64,000 nt of DNA. It comes from Syntrophomonas sp. UBA5432. Lineage in GTDB: Bacteria; Bacillota; Syntrophomonadia; Syntrophomonadales; Syntrophomonadaceae. Position 1 is the first letter of the stretch; every line of letters begins with the position of its first letter. This document shows positions 26,194-34,835 of the stretch, one piece after another. The notes beneath the pieces were generated by a model. It worked only from the letters and a program-made list of their open reading frames with translations, did not search any database and had not been told where the DNA came from. The stretch lies in contig DIRQ01000032.1 of the NCBI GenBank assembly GCA_002424365.1, forward strand, positions 1 through 64,000. The letters are read 5' to 3'. The translations under genes were made by a program, and so were the position numbers.

Positions 26194-27648
26194 TTGATTC
26201 GACCGGTAGTAATTATAAGTCACCTGGGGTTATTGATCCTAATAATAGGAATAGCCATGCTAACCTGCTTACCCTGGTCCATTATTTATAAAGAAGACGT
26301 GATTATAAGCATAAGCCTGGCGGCCCTGGTAACCATTATTAGCGGCCTCTTACTCAAACGCCTTTTTTCTACCGGTGAGAGTATTAACTTTAAAGAAAGT
26401 TTTGCCCTGGTAAGTCTGGGATGGATACTGGCATCAGTTTTTGGTAGCCTGCCTTTTATATTTTCTGGTTATCTGCCCAACTTTGCTGATGCCTTTTTCG
26501 AAACCGTTTCTGGTTTTACTACTACCGGGGCTAGTGTAGTTAAGGACGTGGAAGCCTGGCCGCGGGGACTAATGTTCTGGCGCTGTCTTACTCAGTGGTT
26601 AGGTGGTATGGGGATTATAGCGCTGTTTATTGCCATCATAGCAGGCATGGGTGCCGGGGGTAACCAGCTGTTTAAGGCTGAAGTACCGGGAGGGTCGATA
26701 ACCGATAAAATCAGCCCCCGTATCCGCGAGACTGCCCGAAAACTATGGTTGACCTATATAATAATTAGTATTGCCTGCCTGCTTTTGCTGCTGGTTTTTG
26801 GTATGAATCTTTTTGATGCCCTGTGCCATACTTTTGCTACCATGGCTACCGGGGGGTTTTCTACTAAAAATGCCAGTATTGGCTTTTATAGCAGTCCCTA
26901 CATTCAATGGACTATAACCATATTTATGTTCATAGCAGCTACTAATTTTTCTCTGCATTATCTGGCCTACAAAGACCGTAATCCTGCAGTGTATATTAAA
27001 AGCCCGGAATTCCGGTTTTATACCGGGATAGTCATAGCTGCCTCGGCCCTGGTTACGCTAGGCTTATATTTGGCCGGAGGCATAGGGGGATGGGAAGAGA
27101 AAATAAGGCTGGCCAGTTTTCAGGTAGTTTCTATTATATCTACTACCGGGTATGCTACGGCCGATTTTGACCTGTGGCCAGCCATGTCAACCGGAGTGCT
27201 GTTCTTAATGATGTTTGTAGGTGGGTGTATAGGTTCTACCGGCGGAAATATAAAACCGGGTCGTTATTTGATTATAATACGCCGAGCGCTTATGGAATTT
27301 CAAAAAATGGTACACCCCAAAGCAGTCCTAACTATGCGTTATGGAGGCCGGGTTTTAAATGAAGACCTGGTAAGCAATGTGGTGCAGTTTTTCTGTCTTT
27401 ACATTATGCTGGTGGCTCTGGGGGTACTGGTTTTAACTATGCTGGGTATAGATATAGTTAGCAGCCTGACGGCTACTGCTTCCTGCCTGGGAAATATCGG
27501 GCCAGGTTTTGCTGCGGTAGGCCCTACCCAGAATTATTCATTTATTCCCGATGCGGGTAAGTACCTGTTAAGTGCGCTCATGCTAATCGGACGCCTGGAG
27601 ATTTTCCCCATGCTGGTGTTATTACTACCTGCTTATTGGAAGCAGTGA
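26194..27648 (+). CDS. trkH: Trk potassium channel subunit TrkH, copy 1
   Basis: Polytopic K+-translocating subunit with four pore-loop repeats. The P loops carry the filter motifs GFTTTGAS, TMATGGFST, ISTTGYAT and CLGNIGPGF. The conserved intramembrane-gate segment is GGCIGSTGGNIKPGR, with the usual second glycine and arginine. 484 residues is full length. TTG 26194 starts six bases after trkA. A second copy of equal length lies at 27785. The coding frame is intact and codon choice is similar, so both copies look functional. Confidence 0.95.
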   Translation: MIRPVVIISHLGLLILIIGIAMLTCLPWSIIYKEDVIISISLAALVTIISGLLLKRLFSTGESINFKESFALVSLGWILASVFGSLPFIFSGYLPNFADAFFETVSGFTTTGASVVKDVEAWPRGLMFWRCLTQWLGGMGIIALFIAIIAGMGAGGNQLFKAEVPGGSITDKISPRIRETARKLWLTYIIISIACLLLLLVFGMNLFDALCHTFATMATGGFSTKNASIGFYSSPYIQWTITIFMFIAATNFSLHYLAYKDRNPAVYIKSPEFRFYTGIVIAASALVTLGLYLAGGIGGWEEKIRLASFQVVSIISTTGYATADFDLWPAMSTGVLFLMMFVGGCIGSTGGNIKPGRYLIIIRRALMEFQKMVHPKAVLTMRYGGRVLNEDLVSNVVQFFCLYIMLVALGVLVLTMLGIDIVSSLTATASCLGNIGPGFAAVGPTQNYSFIPDAGKYLLSALMLIGRLEIFPMLVLLLPAYWKQ

Positions 27649-27665
27649 TATAGTTAGGGGTAAGG

Positions 27666-27776
27666 AGAAAAGGTTATCATACCTGACGGCAAATTTCAGA
27701 TTAAGGCTTAAGATCGTTAATGCTATTTTTTATGCTTAAGAGTATTTGTAAAGTTGGACGTTTTTTGTGCGGGGGT
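27666..27776 (+). pseudogene. Decayed duplicate of the trkA 3' end
   Basis: The sequence from AAGGTTATCATACCTGACGG through GCTTAAGAGTATTTGTAAAG to GTGCGGGGGTA aligns with trkA 26077-26187 at most positions. It has lost a reading frame: two in-frame TAA stops appear where trkA encodes AHDRLM, and the tail is shifted. Then comes the same TTTTGATTCGACCGG start context as for trkH copy 1. This is the upstream edge of a tandem duplication whose unit is about 1.59 kb. Confidence 0.9.
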
Positions 27777-27784
27777 AGGGTATT

Positions 27785-29239
27785 TTGATTCGACCGGCAG
27801 TAATTATAAGTCAGCTGGGATTATTAATCCTGATAGTTGGTCTGGCCATGCTTACCTGTTTACCCTGGTCTATTATTCATAAAGAAGAGGTAATTGTGAG
27901 CATAAGCCTGGCGGCAACAGTGACCATCATTAGTGGTTTTTTGCTTAAATATCTTTTTTCTACCGGGAAGAGCATTAACGTAAAAGAAGGTTTTGCCCTG
28001 GTAGGCCTGGGATGGATAATAGCATCAGTTTTCGGCAGCCTGCCTTTTTTGTTTTCTGGTTACCTGCCCAACTTTGCCGACGCTTTTTTCGAAACCGTTT
28101 CTGGTTTTACTACTACCGGGGCTACTATAGTTAAGGACGTGGAAGCCTGGCCGCGGGGGCTAATGTTCTGGCGCTGTCTCACTCAGTGGCTGGGAGGTAT
28201 GGGGATAATAGTTTTGTTTCTTGCGCTTATAGCCGGTATGGGTGCCAGGGGCACCCAGCTTTTTAAGGCTGAGGCACCGGGAGGCCCGATAATTAACAAA
28301 ATTAGTCCCCGCATCCGTGAGACCGCCCAGAAACTATGGCTCACCTATATTATAATCAGTATAGCCTGTTTTCTTATGTTGCTGATTTTTGGGATGAATC
28401 TTTTTGATGCCCTTTGCCATACTTTCACTACCATGGCCACCGGGGGGTTTTCTACTAAAAATGCCAGCATCGGGTTTTACAGCAGTCCTTATATTCAATG
28501 GACCATAATTATATTTATGTTCATAGGGGGAACTAATTTTTCTCTGCATTATCTGGCCTACAAAGGCCGCAACCCCTTAGTTTATACTAAAAGTCCAGAA
28601 TTCCGACTTTATGCCGGAATAGCACTGACTGCGAGTTTCCTGGTAGCTCTGGGATTAAATTGGGGTGGTGATATAGGGAAATGGGGGGAACAGATAAGGC
28701 TAGCCAGTTTTCAGGTAGTTTCTATCATGACGGGCACTGGATATGCTACAGCCGACTATAACCTGTGGCCGGCCACGGCAACCGGAGTACTGTTCTTGAT
28801 GATGTTTGTAGGCGGGTGTATAGGTTCTACCACCGGAAATATAAAAGTGGGCCGTTACCTGATTTTAATACGCCGGGTGCTTATGGAGTTAAAAAAAATG
28901 ATACATCCCAAAGCAGTCTTAACTATGCGTTCTGGGGACAGGGTTATAAATGAAGATTTGGTAAGTAACGTAGCCCAATTTTTCTTTTTGTATTTTATGT
29001 TTTTAGCTCTAGGAGTAGTGGGATTAACCCTACTAGGTTTAGACGTAACCAGTAGTCTAACTGCCAGTGCCGCCTGTCTGGGAAATATCGGACCAGGTTT
29101 TGTAGCGGTAGGACCTACCCAGAACTATTCTTTTATTCCGGATGTGGGTAAGTACTTGTTAAGCGCACTCATGCTAATTGGGCGCCTGGAGATTTTCCCC
29201 ATGCTGATATTATTACTACCTGCCTATTGGAAGCAGTAA
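27785..29239 (+). CDS. trkH: Trk potassium channel subunit TrkH, copy 2 (tandem duplicate)
   Basis: Same length (484 residues) and closely similar throughout to copy 1, with all four pore loops. Differences cluster in hydrophobic segments, in the third pore loop (MTGTGYAT instead of ISTTGYAT) and in the gate segment (GGCIGSTTGNIKVGR instead of GGCIGSTGGNIKPGR). It has its own TTG start in the same context as copy 1, but no trkA partner, so it probably shares the TrkA at 24841. Ends two bases from the convergent ART-HD gene. Sub-functionalisation, for example in ion selectivity or gating, is possible but unproven. Confidence 0.94.
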   Translation: MIRPAVIISQLGLLILIVGLAMLTCLPWSIIHKEEVIVSISLAATVTIISGFLLKYLFSTGKSINVKEGFALVGLGWIIASVFGSLPFLFSGYLPNFADAFFETVSGFTTTGATIVKDVEAWPRGLMFWRCLTQWLGGMGIIVLFLALIAGMGARGTQLFKAEAPGGPIINKISPRIRETAQKLWLTYIIISIACFLMLLIFGMNLFDALCHTFTTMATGGFSTKNASIGFYSSPYIQWTIIIFMFIGGTNFSLHYLAYKGRNPLVYTKSPEFRLYAGIALTASFLVALGLNWGGDIGKWGEQIRLASFQVVSIMTGTGYATADYNLWPATATGVLFLMMFVGGCIGSTTGNIKVGRYLILIRRVLMELKKMIHPKAVLTMRSGDRVINEDLVSNVAQFFFLYFMFLALGVVGLTLLGLDVTSSLTASAACLGNIGPGFVAVGPTQNYSFIPDVGKYLLSALMLIGRLEIFPMLILLLPAYWKQ

Positions 29240-29241
29240 TA

Positions 29242-30579
29242 CTAAGATACTATCCCCTGGGTATCCTCCAGTAATTCGCGGGCTACCAGCAGGAGTTTAT
29301 GAGCCGAGGGGGTACGCAATTGCTTGACATCCAGGTCATTGATACGGATGCGGTCCAGACCGTCAGCATCTTTGAAAACCAGATATAACTTAACCAGGTG
29401 CTCAGGGTCACTTACTCTGTAGTCTTTTACTAAACGTTCTGCTTCATAATCGCTGATACAGTGATTTTCGATAATAAAACGTACTATTTCCTGCTGTTCT
29501 GTTTCCCCATTAAACAAATCATATTGCAGGACTTTATGATAACTCTCGCGTCCATGTCCGGGATCAAAATTATCGTTACTGCGGCCGATGTCATGATATA
29601 TAGCTACGTGGCATAACAGATCCCGGTCAGTTTCAGTCAGCCCCTCCATCAAGGATAGAATCAAGGTTAAGAACAAAACCCGGCGGGTATGAGATATTCC
29701 ATGGATACCTCCCGGTTTATGAAAGAACTCCTTTTTAATCAGTGGGCAATATGACTGGTATTGTTGTATAATACCCTGGCGTTCCAAGTCAGGCATTAAA
29801 TCGACCAGGCTTAAGAAATGCATTTCCTCAATCTCCTCTACATCCTCGGGAAAACATATAATCTCCTTATAATTGCGGTATTTAACATTGGCTACTACCC
29901 GGTTTTTATGAATTTTTCCCCGGTATATGCGACCCTTAACCTGGTGCCGACGAGAAAAATAAATAGCAGTATTGATATCCAGGGTCCAGGAGGAAGACTG
30001 GAATAACGGACTATCTAAAACATGCCCCCGGTATATTTCTACATAGTTTTGCTGGTCATGGGGGAGTTTTAGTTTGCTATGGTGGTAGTTTTGTAGGTTA
30101 TGAATAAATTCGGGTTGGAAGTCCTCTAGTTTGAGGTTGCAACGGGAAAAGGTGTACCAGAACAGACGGTATTTATCTTCATCAGGAATTTGGGGAAAAA
30201 GCTTGAGGTAAGCTTCCGGGGCAATTCTGCTATCAATCAGGTAAAAGAACGAAGTATAATCACCTTTTTGCAAACAAGTCTGTAAACGGGCAGTTTCCAG
30301 GTCAATTTCCTGGGCTATAAACATGGCTTCCAGGGTATGAGGGTTAAACGCTGGAATATCCACAAGCACATAATCCCTCCAGTAAGCAAACCAGGAAAAA
30401 GGAGTAAACTTATTAAAATAAAAATCTCCTATATCTTTACCTATCCCCTCCAGATAAGATTTGCATTCCTCATAGCGAAATCTTTTAGGCCGGTAGGGCA
30501 TCTGTGCTATTTCATTAACTGGTACCAATGCTTCGCTAAATATAAGCATCTGGTTTACAATTTGTTTTTGAATATCCAA
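29242..30579 (-). CDS. HD-domain phosphohydrolase with putative ADP-ribosyltransferase-like domain
   Basis: 445-residue protein. The C-terminal third is an HD hydrolase: HGISHTRRV (His293, His297), YHDIGR (His329-Asp330), ENHC (His373) and FKDADGLDR (Asp404), so all metal ligands are present. The middle (about 178-250) looks like an ART fold: IYRG with Arg184, SSSWTLDINTAIYFSRR at 195-211 (the SxS strand pattern), then GRIYRGKI and KEIICFPEDV with Glu239. The first 170 residues are unassigned. TTG 30579 is supported by AGGAG eight bases upstream. ART assignment is from motif pattern only and is moderately confident; HD is firm. Function unknown: a nucleotide- or NAD-related signalling or modifying enzyme is one option. 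Confidence 0.75.
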   Translation of the reverse strand: MDIQKQIVNQMLIFSEALVPVNEIAQMPYRPKRFRYEECKSYLEGIGKDIGDFYFNKFTPFSWFAYWRDYVLVDIPAFNPHTLEAMFIAQEIDLETARLQTCLQKGDYTSFFYLIDSRIAPEAYLKLFPQIPDEDKYRLFWYTFSRCNLKLEDFQPEFIHNLQNYHHSKLKLPHDQQNYVEIYRGHVLDSPLFQSSSWTLDINTAIYFSRRHQVKGRIYRGKIHKNRVVANVKYRNYKEIICFPEDVEEIEEMHFLSLVDLMPDLERQGIIQQYQSYCPLIKKEFFHKPGGIHGISHTRRVLFLTLILSLMEGLTETDRDLLCHVAIYHDIGRSNDNFDPGHGRESYHKVLQYDLFNGETEQQEIVRFIIENHCISDYEAERLVKDYRVSDPEHLVKLYLVFKDADGLDRIRINDLDVKQLRTPSAHKLLLVARELLEDTQGIVS

Positions 30580-30674
30580 AAAAAACGCTCCTAAATGTTT
30601 TAAATCCTGGGGATTGGTAACTAAACTATATTATACAATGTCAGAAAATATTGTGAAGAACCCTAGCAATTAGC

Positions 30675-30709
30675 AAAAAAAACTACCGGGCAGTATAACT
30701 ACCCGGTAG
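30675..30709 (-). terminator. Terminator after proW
   Basis: CTACCGGG/CCCGGTAG stem with an 11-base loop and, on the minus strand, eight T residues after it. It ends the proXVW transcript. Confidence 0.85.
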
Positions 30710-30741
30710 AATTATTCCATATTTAAGCAGTGTTATAACTC

Positions 30742-31602
30742 TTAACTGCGTGGACTTTCCCATTTGTTTACCGAACTCTGGCTTAAGCGGTCAATAATTA
30801 TAGCCAGTACCACTATCGCCCAGCCTGCTTCAAAACCGCGGCCTACATCAATACGGTTAACTGCTAACAGCACTTCTTCACCTAATCCTCCCGCCCCTAC
30901 CATGCTACAGATAACAACCATGGACAGAGCCATCATGGTTGTCTGATTAACCCCCGCTAAAATCGAAGGCAGGGCTAAGGGAAAACGAACCTCCTGCATT
31001 AATTGCCAGGGAGTAGCTCCGAAGGCTATAGCAGCCTCCTGAATAGAAGCCGAAACCTGTCTAATTCCCAGGTTGGTCAGGCGTTGCACCGGGGGTACCG
31101 CATAAATAAAGGTGGCCACAATAGCAGGCACCTTACCCAGGTCAAAAAGCATCATAGCGGGAATTAAGTAAACAAAACTGGGCATGGTTTGCATGGCATC
31201 CAGTATTGGGGTAAAAGCTGCATTGACCCGGTCGGATACTCCCATGGCTATCCCAGCAGGGACACCCAAGGCCAGGGATAGGAGCACTGATACTATAACC
31301 AGGGAAAGGGTTTCCATGGCAATAGGCCAGAGGCCAAACATACCGATAGTAAACAACAATATCCCGGGCAACACAGTTTTTATTACATTGTGGGTTAAAT
31401 GCCAGGCCAGTAAGGTTACCAGTATAATCCACACCCACCAGGGAACACCCAGCAGGACCGCATCAATATTTAGGATAAGGGTATTCATACTATTGGTAAA
31501 AGCGTCAAAAGCCGCGCCAAAGGTAAGATAAAGCCAGTCTACGAAATTTTTTACATATGGTGCTACATGAAAATTAAATTGTTGGGGAAACAAATTGCTC
31601 AC
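30742..31602 (-). CDS. proW: Glycine betaine/proline-type ABC transporter permease
   Basis: Membrane permease of the ProW/OpuAB family, about six spans, 286 residues. The EAA coupling loop reads QEAAIAFGATPWQLMQEVRFP, and VPAGIAMGVSDRVNAAFTPILDAMQTMPSFVYLIPA is the conserved transmembrane region. It is third in the minus-strand operon proX-proV-proW; its start overlaps the proV stop by 4 bases. Acts with ProV and ProX in compatible-solute uptake, under the c-di-AMP riboswitch upstream of proX. Confidence 0.93.
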   Translation of the reverse strand: MSNLFPQQFNFHVAPYVKNFVDWLYLTFGAAFDAFTNSMNTLILNIDAVLLGVPWWVWIILVTLLAWHLTHNVIKTVLPGILLFTIGMFGLWPIAMETLSLVIVSVLLSLALGVPAGIAMGVSDRVNAAFTPILDAMQTMPSFVYLIPAMMLFDLGKVPAIVATFIYAVPPVQRLTNLGIRQVSASIQEAAIAFGATPWQLMQEVRFPLALPSILAGVNQTTMMALSMVVICSMVGAGGLGEEVLLAVNRIDVGRGFEAGWAIVVLAIIIDRLSQSSVNKWESPRS

Positions 31603-32510
31603 CTCCCGGAGCCGGCTGCTATTTTCCCTTTTTTACCGCTTATTAGCGGAGTCACATTACTTATTTTACTTTTTGCTTCAGCCGTCTCAGTTAACAAAGA
31701 TACCTGTTTTTCATTTTGAACAAAACGCTTAACATATTCATCCGCTGGATTCATAACAATATCCCGGGGAGTTCCTTCCTGAACAAATATGCCCTGTTTC
31801 ATCACCGCCATACGGTCTCCCAAGCGCAGAGCCTCATTAAGGTCATGGGTAACAAAAACCATAGTTTTTTTAAGCTCTGCTTGCAGGCGTAAAAGTTCAT
31901 CCTGCATTTCCCGACGAATCAGGGGGTCCAGGCCGCTAAAGGGTTCATCCAGTAGAAGCAAATCAGCATCCTGCACCAGCGCCCGGGCTATTCCTACCCT
32001 TTGCTGCATACCCCCGGAAAGATGCTCTGGATAATGATGGGTCCACTTCAGCAAGCCCACTTTTTCTAAAGCTTGCAGGGCCCGCTTTTCTCTTACTTTG
32101 CGTTTTACTCCCTGCAGTTTAAGACCAAAAGATACGTTTTCCAAAACGGTTCTATGAGGCAATAGTCCGTAGTGTTGGAAAACCATAGCTAACTGGGTAC
32201 GGCGGAATTCGGTAAGTTCCTTTAAGCCCATAGCCGTTACATCCTGCCCTTTTACCCGTATCTGACCGTAATCAGGTTCAATCAAGCGTAAAAGGCAGCG
32301 AATCAAGGTAGACTTACCACTACCGGAAAGCCCCATGATAACATAGACTTCACCCTGTTTTAGCTTAAAAGAAACATCACGTACGGCCACTACCTGACCG
32401 TTTACATCGCCACTGCCGGATAAATAATCCTCCATGTGCAGGGTACTATCTTTTTCTACGAATACTTTCCAGAGGTTTTCCACTTCCAGCAGATAGGTAC
32501 TGCTTTCCAT
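31599..32510 (-). CDS. proV: Glycine betaine/proline-type ABC transporter ATPase
   Basis: ATPase of the ProV/OpuAA family. Walker A GLSGSGKSTLIRCLLRL, LPHRTVLENVSFGLKLQG, signature LSGGMQQRVGIARAL, Walker B LLLLDEPFSGLDPLIRREMQ and the H-loop VTHDLNEAL are intact. It is 303 residues, against about 400 for full ProV: the tandem CBS domains that sense ionic strength are missing, the protein ending in a short charged tail after the ATPase core. Transcriptional control through the riboswitch may therefore carry more of the regulation. Confidence 0.92.
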   Translation of the reverse strand: MESSTYLLEVENLWKVFVEKDSTLHMEDYLSGSGDVNGQVVAVRDVSFKLKQGEVYVIMGLSGSGKSTLIRCLLRLIEPDYGQIRVKGQDVTAMGLKELTEFRRTQLAMVFQHYGLLPHRTVLENVSFGLKLQGVKRKVREKRALQALEKVGLLKWTHHYPEHLSGGMQQRVGIARALVQDADLLLLDEPFSGLDPLIRREMQDELLRLQAELKKTMVFVTHDLNEALRLGDRMAVMKQGIFVQEGTPRDIVMNPADEYVKRFVQNEKQVSLLTETAEAKSKISNVTPLISGKKGKIAAGSGR

Positions 32511-32512
32511 AG

Positions 32513-33571
32513 TTATTTCACCTCTTCCAATGCCTTATCAACCTTTGCGGCCACATCTTCTGGTATCCAGGACTTCCATACATCAGGATATTTTTTTAAG
32601 AAATAAATAGCTGCCGCGTCTGCCTTGCCATCGTTATCACTCATAAAGGCGAGAAAATCATTATTTTGTTCCAGGGTGGTGGCGTAGTTCTTAAGAAATG
32701 CGACTATTTCAGGTGCCCTCTCTTCCAGTTTACTGTTGATACCAATTAGTACCTCGGCGCTAGGAAAGGAACAGCCCTTGTTTTCATCCCATGCAGCCTG
32801 GTCATACTCAGGTTCCTCCAGCAAGGTCATATCCAGTTTACCCATAACCCAGGTAGGTTCCCAATAGTATCCCAGCCAGGGTTTGCCTTTTTCATAAGCT
32901 GAAACCATCGAAGTAGTCAGAGCAGCCTCAGAACCAGTACCAAAGACATTGAAACTCTTATCCAGGCCATAGGCGTAAATTTTATCCTGGTTATAATCAG
33001 TTACCTTCCATCCCGGAGGGCTATTATGGAAACGACCTTTACTGGGAACTTCGGGATCGGTAAACAGTTCCCGATACTGGGGCAAATCGGTGACTGATTT
33101 AAGGTCAGGAGCAACCGGTTTGATGCCACGTTCCGTATCGCCTTTAATCATATAAGTGGGAACATACCAGCCCTGGGGGGCATCGGGGAAATTAGTTCCT
33201 AGTTGTGTAACCGTACCGTTAGCCAGGACCTCTTCCCAGGCGTCGCGATAATTATCGGCCCAAACTTCCATATAGATATCAATGCTGCCTTTACCGAGAC
33301 CCTGCAATAAGGGCAGGGAATCACCAAAAGTGTACCGGCATTCCGGATAGCCATATCCATTTTCAATAATAAACGCGGCTATGCGGTTATGGACCTGTAC
33401 ACTATCCCAGCTAACATCAGCAAATGTCAGCACGGGCTTGTCCGAGCCGGTATTTTTGTTACCGCCGTTACTACCCCCACAACCGGCTACCAGCAGAGTA
33501 ACCAGAAAAACAGTAAGCAACCCCAGGCTTACCAATCGGAAGCGCTGTAGGTAATATTTAAATATAGACAT
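32513..33571 (-). CDS. proX: Glycine betaine/proline-type substrate-binding lipoprotein
   Basis: OpuAC/ProX-type binding protein with signal peptide ending in the lipobox LVAGC (Cys31), so it is tethered to the membrane. The mature part has PVLTFADVSWDSVQVHN, SLPLLQGLGKGSIDIYMEVW and WKSWIPEDVAAK; Trp-rich segments such as WVMGKLD and WLGYYWEPTW are expected for a cation-pi box binding quaternary amines. First gene of the operon, ATG 33571 after GAGGAGG. Which solute (betaine, proline betaine, choline) cannot be read from sequence. Confidence 0.92.
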   Translation of the reverse strand: MSIFKYYLQRFRLVSLGLLTVFLVTLLVAGCGGSNGGNKNTGSDKPVLTFADVSWDSVQVHNRIAAFIIENGYGYPECRYTFGDSLPLLQGLGKGSIDIYMEVWADNYRDAWEEVLANGTVTQLGTNFPDAPQGWYVPTYMIKGDTERGIKPVAPDLKSVTDLPQYRELFTDPEVPSKGRFHNSPPGWKVTDYNQDKIYAYGLDKSFNVFGTGSEAALTTSMVSAYEKGKPWLGYYWEPTWVMGKLDMTLLEEPEYDQAAWDENKGCSFPSAEVLIGINSKLEERAPEIVAFLKNYATTLEQNNDFLAFMSDNDGKADAAAIYFLKKYPDVWKSWIPEDVAAKVDKALEEVK

Positions 33572-33710
33572 AAAAATGAAACCTCCTCACCGGCAGGATA
33601 CCTTGCGGTGAGACGGAAGGGAACCATAAATAAAATAATGCCTTCAATGGGCATTTAAGGGTAGACGATTAAAATGCGGTAATTTCTTAAGTTCCTTAAT
33701 TAATAGAAAC

Positions 33711-33850
33711 AAAAAAACCCGTATCGCCTGCGAGGTTAGCTGTCGGACTCGGATCCGGGTTGACCCTATTCCATCCCTTATCAGGACAGAAATTCGCCCC
33801 AAGAATGGTTCCCCCGCGTCTTCAAAGACTTCGGCACCCACCAATAAAAT
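33711..33850 (-). promoter_or_regulatory. c-di-AMP riboswitch (ydaO/yuaA leader) upstream of proX
   Basis: Read on the minus strand, the leader contains the conserved elements of the ydaO-yuaA class in order: GGTGCCGAAGTC, GGGGGAACCATTC, TTGGGGCGAA, and near the 3' end GACAGCTAACCTCGCAGGCG. An AACCCG segment (33756-33761) can pair with CGGGTT (33716-33721), which runs into a T tract at 33711-33717, forming the terminator expected of an off-switch. The riboswitch binds cyclic di-AMP and represses solute or K+ uptake genes in other Firmicutes. Boundaries are approximate. Confidence 0.88.
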
Positions 33851-33869
33851 ATTTGTTACTACCTATAAT

Positions 33870-33898
33870 AATCTACATATAAAAGAATTAGCTGTCAA
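33870..33898 (-). promoter_or_regulatory. Sigma-A promoter for the proXVW operon
   Basis: On the minus strand, TTGACA (33898-33893) and TAGATT (33875-33870) are separated by 17 bases. The expected start is about 12 bases before the riboswitch begins. Confidence 0.65.
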
Positions 33899-34019
33899 TT
33901 TCGGCATTCGCGGCTAATGCATGGGAATGTAATACCTAATAGCGATTTGAGGAGAATAGGAATGATATAGATAGAAATACTACCCTAAGCAATAGGAGTG
34001 GGGGTGAAGGGGTAATTTT

Positions 34020-34646
34020 TTATTTCGAGGAAGAGGAGCGTTTCGAAGAAGAGGAGGGCAGGCTAAACCCACCCTTCTTAGTCATGTAACGTCCGGCTGC
34101 GACTAGAGCCAGAATAGCAGCAAGTATGGCCAGTGTTAGTTTAATATCGCGGGTTTGGAACAGGCAAACGCCCAGTCCGGTATATAAAACTGCTGATGGA
34201 ATTTTACCTATAGCCGAGGAGAAAAAAAAGTTCCAGAATGGTACTCCTCCCAGAGCAGCAGCAACATTTATTATAGGAGTTGGAACCACGGGGACCACGC
34301 GGGCCAATACTATGGTCCAAAAAGCCATTTCACCATTCACCCGCTTCACGTCATAACCCCAGCGTTCATTTATTTTTTGACTGGCCCATTCTCCCCCTAA
34401 CCATTTGCAAATCCCATAGGCCAGACAGGCTCCAGCCAAAGCGCCTAGCCATGATAGTAGAAATCCCATTTTAAAACCAAATAGAAGGCCTCCGGCGGCA
34501 GCTAATACAACATAAGGAAAGACCGGCAAAGCCGCCTGTACCATGAAAAGAGCAAAGGCTACCAACGGAGCCAATATACCAAAAGCTCGTATGTAATTTA
34601 TTACCATGGATACGCTCAGGTTACTAACATTCTGGAAAAAATCCAT
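34020..34646 (-). CDS. TVP38/TMEM64-family membrane protein
   Basis: DedA-like (SNARE-associated superfamily) integral membrane protein, 208 residues. The first hydrophobic segment follows an amphipathic start; PVFPYVVLAAAGGLLFGFKMGFLLSWLG and the re-entrant-type motif RVVPVVPTPIINVAAALGGVPFWNFFFSSAIGKIPSAVLYTGLG are diagnostic. The C-terminus is an unusual polar tail of Ser and Lys (PSSSSKRSSSSK). Proteins of this fold include lipid scramblases and flippases, so membrane lipid handling is possible; no specific role can be assigned. The gene appears monocistronic between the riboswitch promoter and cvpA. Confidence 0.85.
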   Translation of the reverse strand: MDFFQNVSNLSVSMVINYIRAFGILAPLVAFALFMVQAALPVFPYVVLAAAGGLLFGFKMGFLLSWLGALAGACLAYGICKWLGGEWASQKINERWGYDVKRVNGEMAFWTIVLARVVPVVPTPIINVAAALGGVPFWNFFFSSAIGKIPSAVLYTGLGVCLFQTRDIKLTLAILAAILALVAAGRYMTKKGGFSLPSSSSKRSSSSK

Positions 34647-34797
34647 TATATCCTCCTGTAGTTTAATTAAGCAATATTATAGGATATTTTCAAAATAGCA
34701 AGGGATGGCTTGTTTGTCAAGATAATAGCCTGGGTTAAAACCTGGAAAAACTGCAAGCTATAGATTAGAAGCAGTACCCCTGAAGGCAGCATGCCTG

Positions 34798-34806
34798 TGC
34801 TATAAT
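34798..34806 (+). promoter_or_regulatory. Extended -10 promoter for cvpA
   Basis: TGC followed by TATAAT (34801-34806) gives a TGn extended -10 element about 30 bases before the cvpA start. No good -35 box is present. Confidence 0.45.
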
Positions 34807-34835
34807 ATGGATAAACTGAATTAATGGGGGATAGT

